64,000 nt of DNA from NCBI RefSeq assembly GCF_009362735.1, contig NZ_WHNP01000031.1:1-64000 (forward strand), given 5' to 3'. Position numbers and translations under genes: made by a program. The DNA is from Paraburkholderia franconis. GTDB lineage: Bacteria; Pseudomonadota; Gammaproteobacteria; Burkholderiales; Burkholderiaceae. Below, piece by piece: positions 63,887 to 64,000 of the stretch. The notes beneath the pieces are model-generated. The model was not told the DNA's origin. It did no database searches and saw only the letters and a list, made by a program, of their open reading frames with translations. Position 1 is the stretch's first letter. Each line of letters starts with the position of its first letter.

Positions 63887-63914
63887 TTATATGGACGGGG
63901 AATTACATTTTCAA
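63886..63914 (-). promoter_or_regulatory. groES-groEL promoter, sigma-70 type with possible sigma-32 overlap
   Basis: On the minus strand TTGAAA (63909-63914), 17-base spacer, TATAAT (63886-63891). The same DNA also contains CTTGAA with GTCCATAT 13 bases further, which resembles the sigma-32 elements CTTGAA and CCCCATAT (6 of 8). The -10 box abuts CIRCE. Confidence 0.75.
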
Positions 63915-64000
63915 GAAGGGGCGTGGGATCAGTTTTCGAGGTGTCTAACTCTGAACCTTGTTCACTTAAGTTCGAACTTCGAGTGTGCCGCTCAAGGCGA

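Overview
The window looks like chromosomal DNA of a beta-proteobacterium of the Burkholderiaceae, most likely Paraburkholderia. The grounds are G+C-rich coding with Burkholderia-like housekeeping blocks (yqgE-ruvX-pyrR-pyrB-pyrC'-plsC, rubredoxin/thiD, groES-groEL with a CIRCE operator) and proteins that read like Burkholderia/Paraburkholderia families. The genus is inferred from recall, not from a search.

Layout. (1) 1-4.2 kb is an accessory edge: an IS256-type transposase cut by the window, an intact beta-helix protein, a decayed opposite-strand copy of part of it, and a broken galE. (2) 4.2-24 kb mixes sound genes (manC-type GDP-mannose enzyme, a chemoreceptor, two polyprenyl-phosphate sugar-1-phosphate transferases, a CapD/WbpM-type epimerase-dehydratase, an O-acyltransferase) with remnants (IS5-type transposase, cysC, a methyltransferase), very small membrane proteins, a ParB-like HTH protein, and long stretches without genes. 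(3) 24.2-48.4 kb is a surface-polysaccharide locus. A plus-strand arm carries a LegB-like dehydratase, a nucleotidyltransferase, an RMD-like reductase, a 1187-residue methyltransferase/GT2/GT4 fusion, a DegT aminotransferase, an ATP-grasp/SDR/metallophosphatase cassette and two further glycosyltransferases. A converging minus-strand arm starts at rfbBACD (dTDP-L-rhamnose) and runs through GT2, Wzm/Wzt ABC exporter, a WsaF-like transferase and more glycosyltransferases. This suggests a rhamnose-containing O-antigen or capsule assembled in the cytoplasm and exported by the ABC route. (4) 48.6-64 kb returns to conserved chromosome.

The most notable system is at about 53.98-55.66 kb: an IscB-type RNA-guided nuclease gene with PLMP, split RuvC, arginine-rich bridge helix and HNH motifs all present, preceded by a structured region that resembles known omega RNAs. 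The element lies in the pyrimidine operon between pyrR and pyrB, co-oriented with it, and its right-end hairpin lies about 16 bases before the pyrB start codon. No transposase is encoded in it, so it appears non-autonomous. A 16-nt candidate guide can be read directly upstream of the first omega-RNA stem.

A second point is that the pyrB-linked dihydroorotase homologue lacks the HxH metal-binding motif, so it is probably the non-catalytic PyrC' partner of aspartate carbamoyltransferase. A third is the tightly overlapping, visibly A+T-richer ATP-grasp/SDR/metallophosphatase cassette at 33-35.4 kb, whose chemistry I cannot assign.
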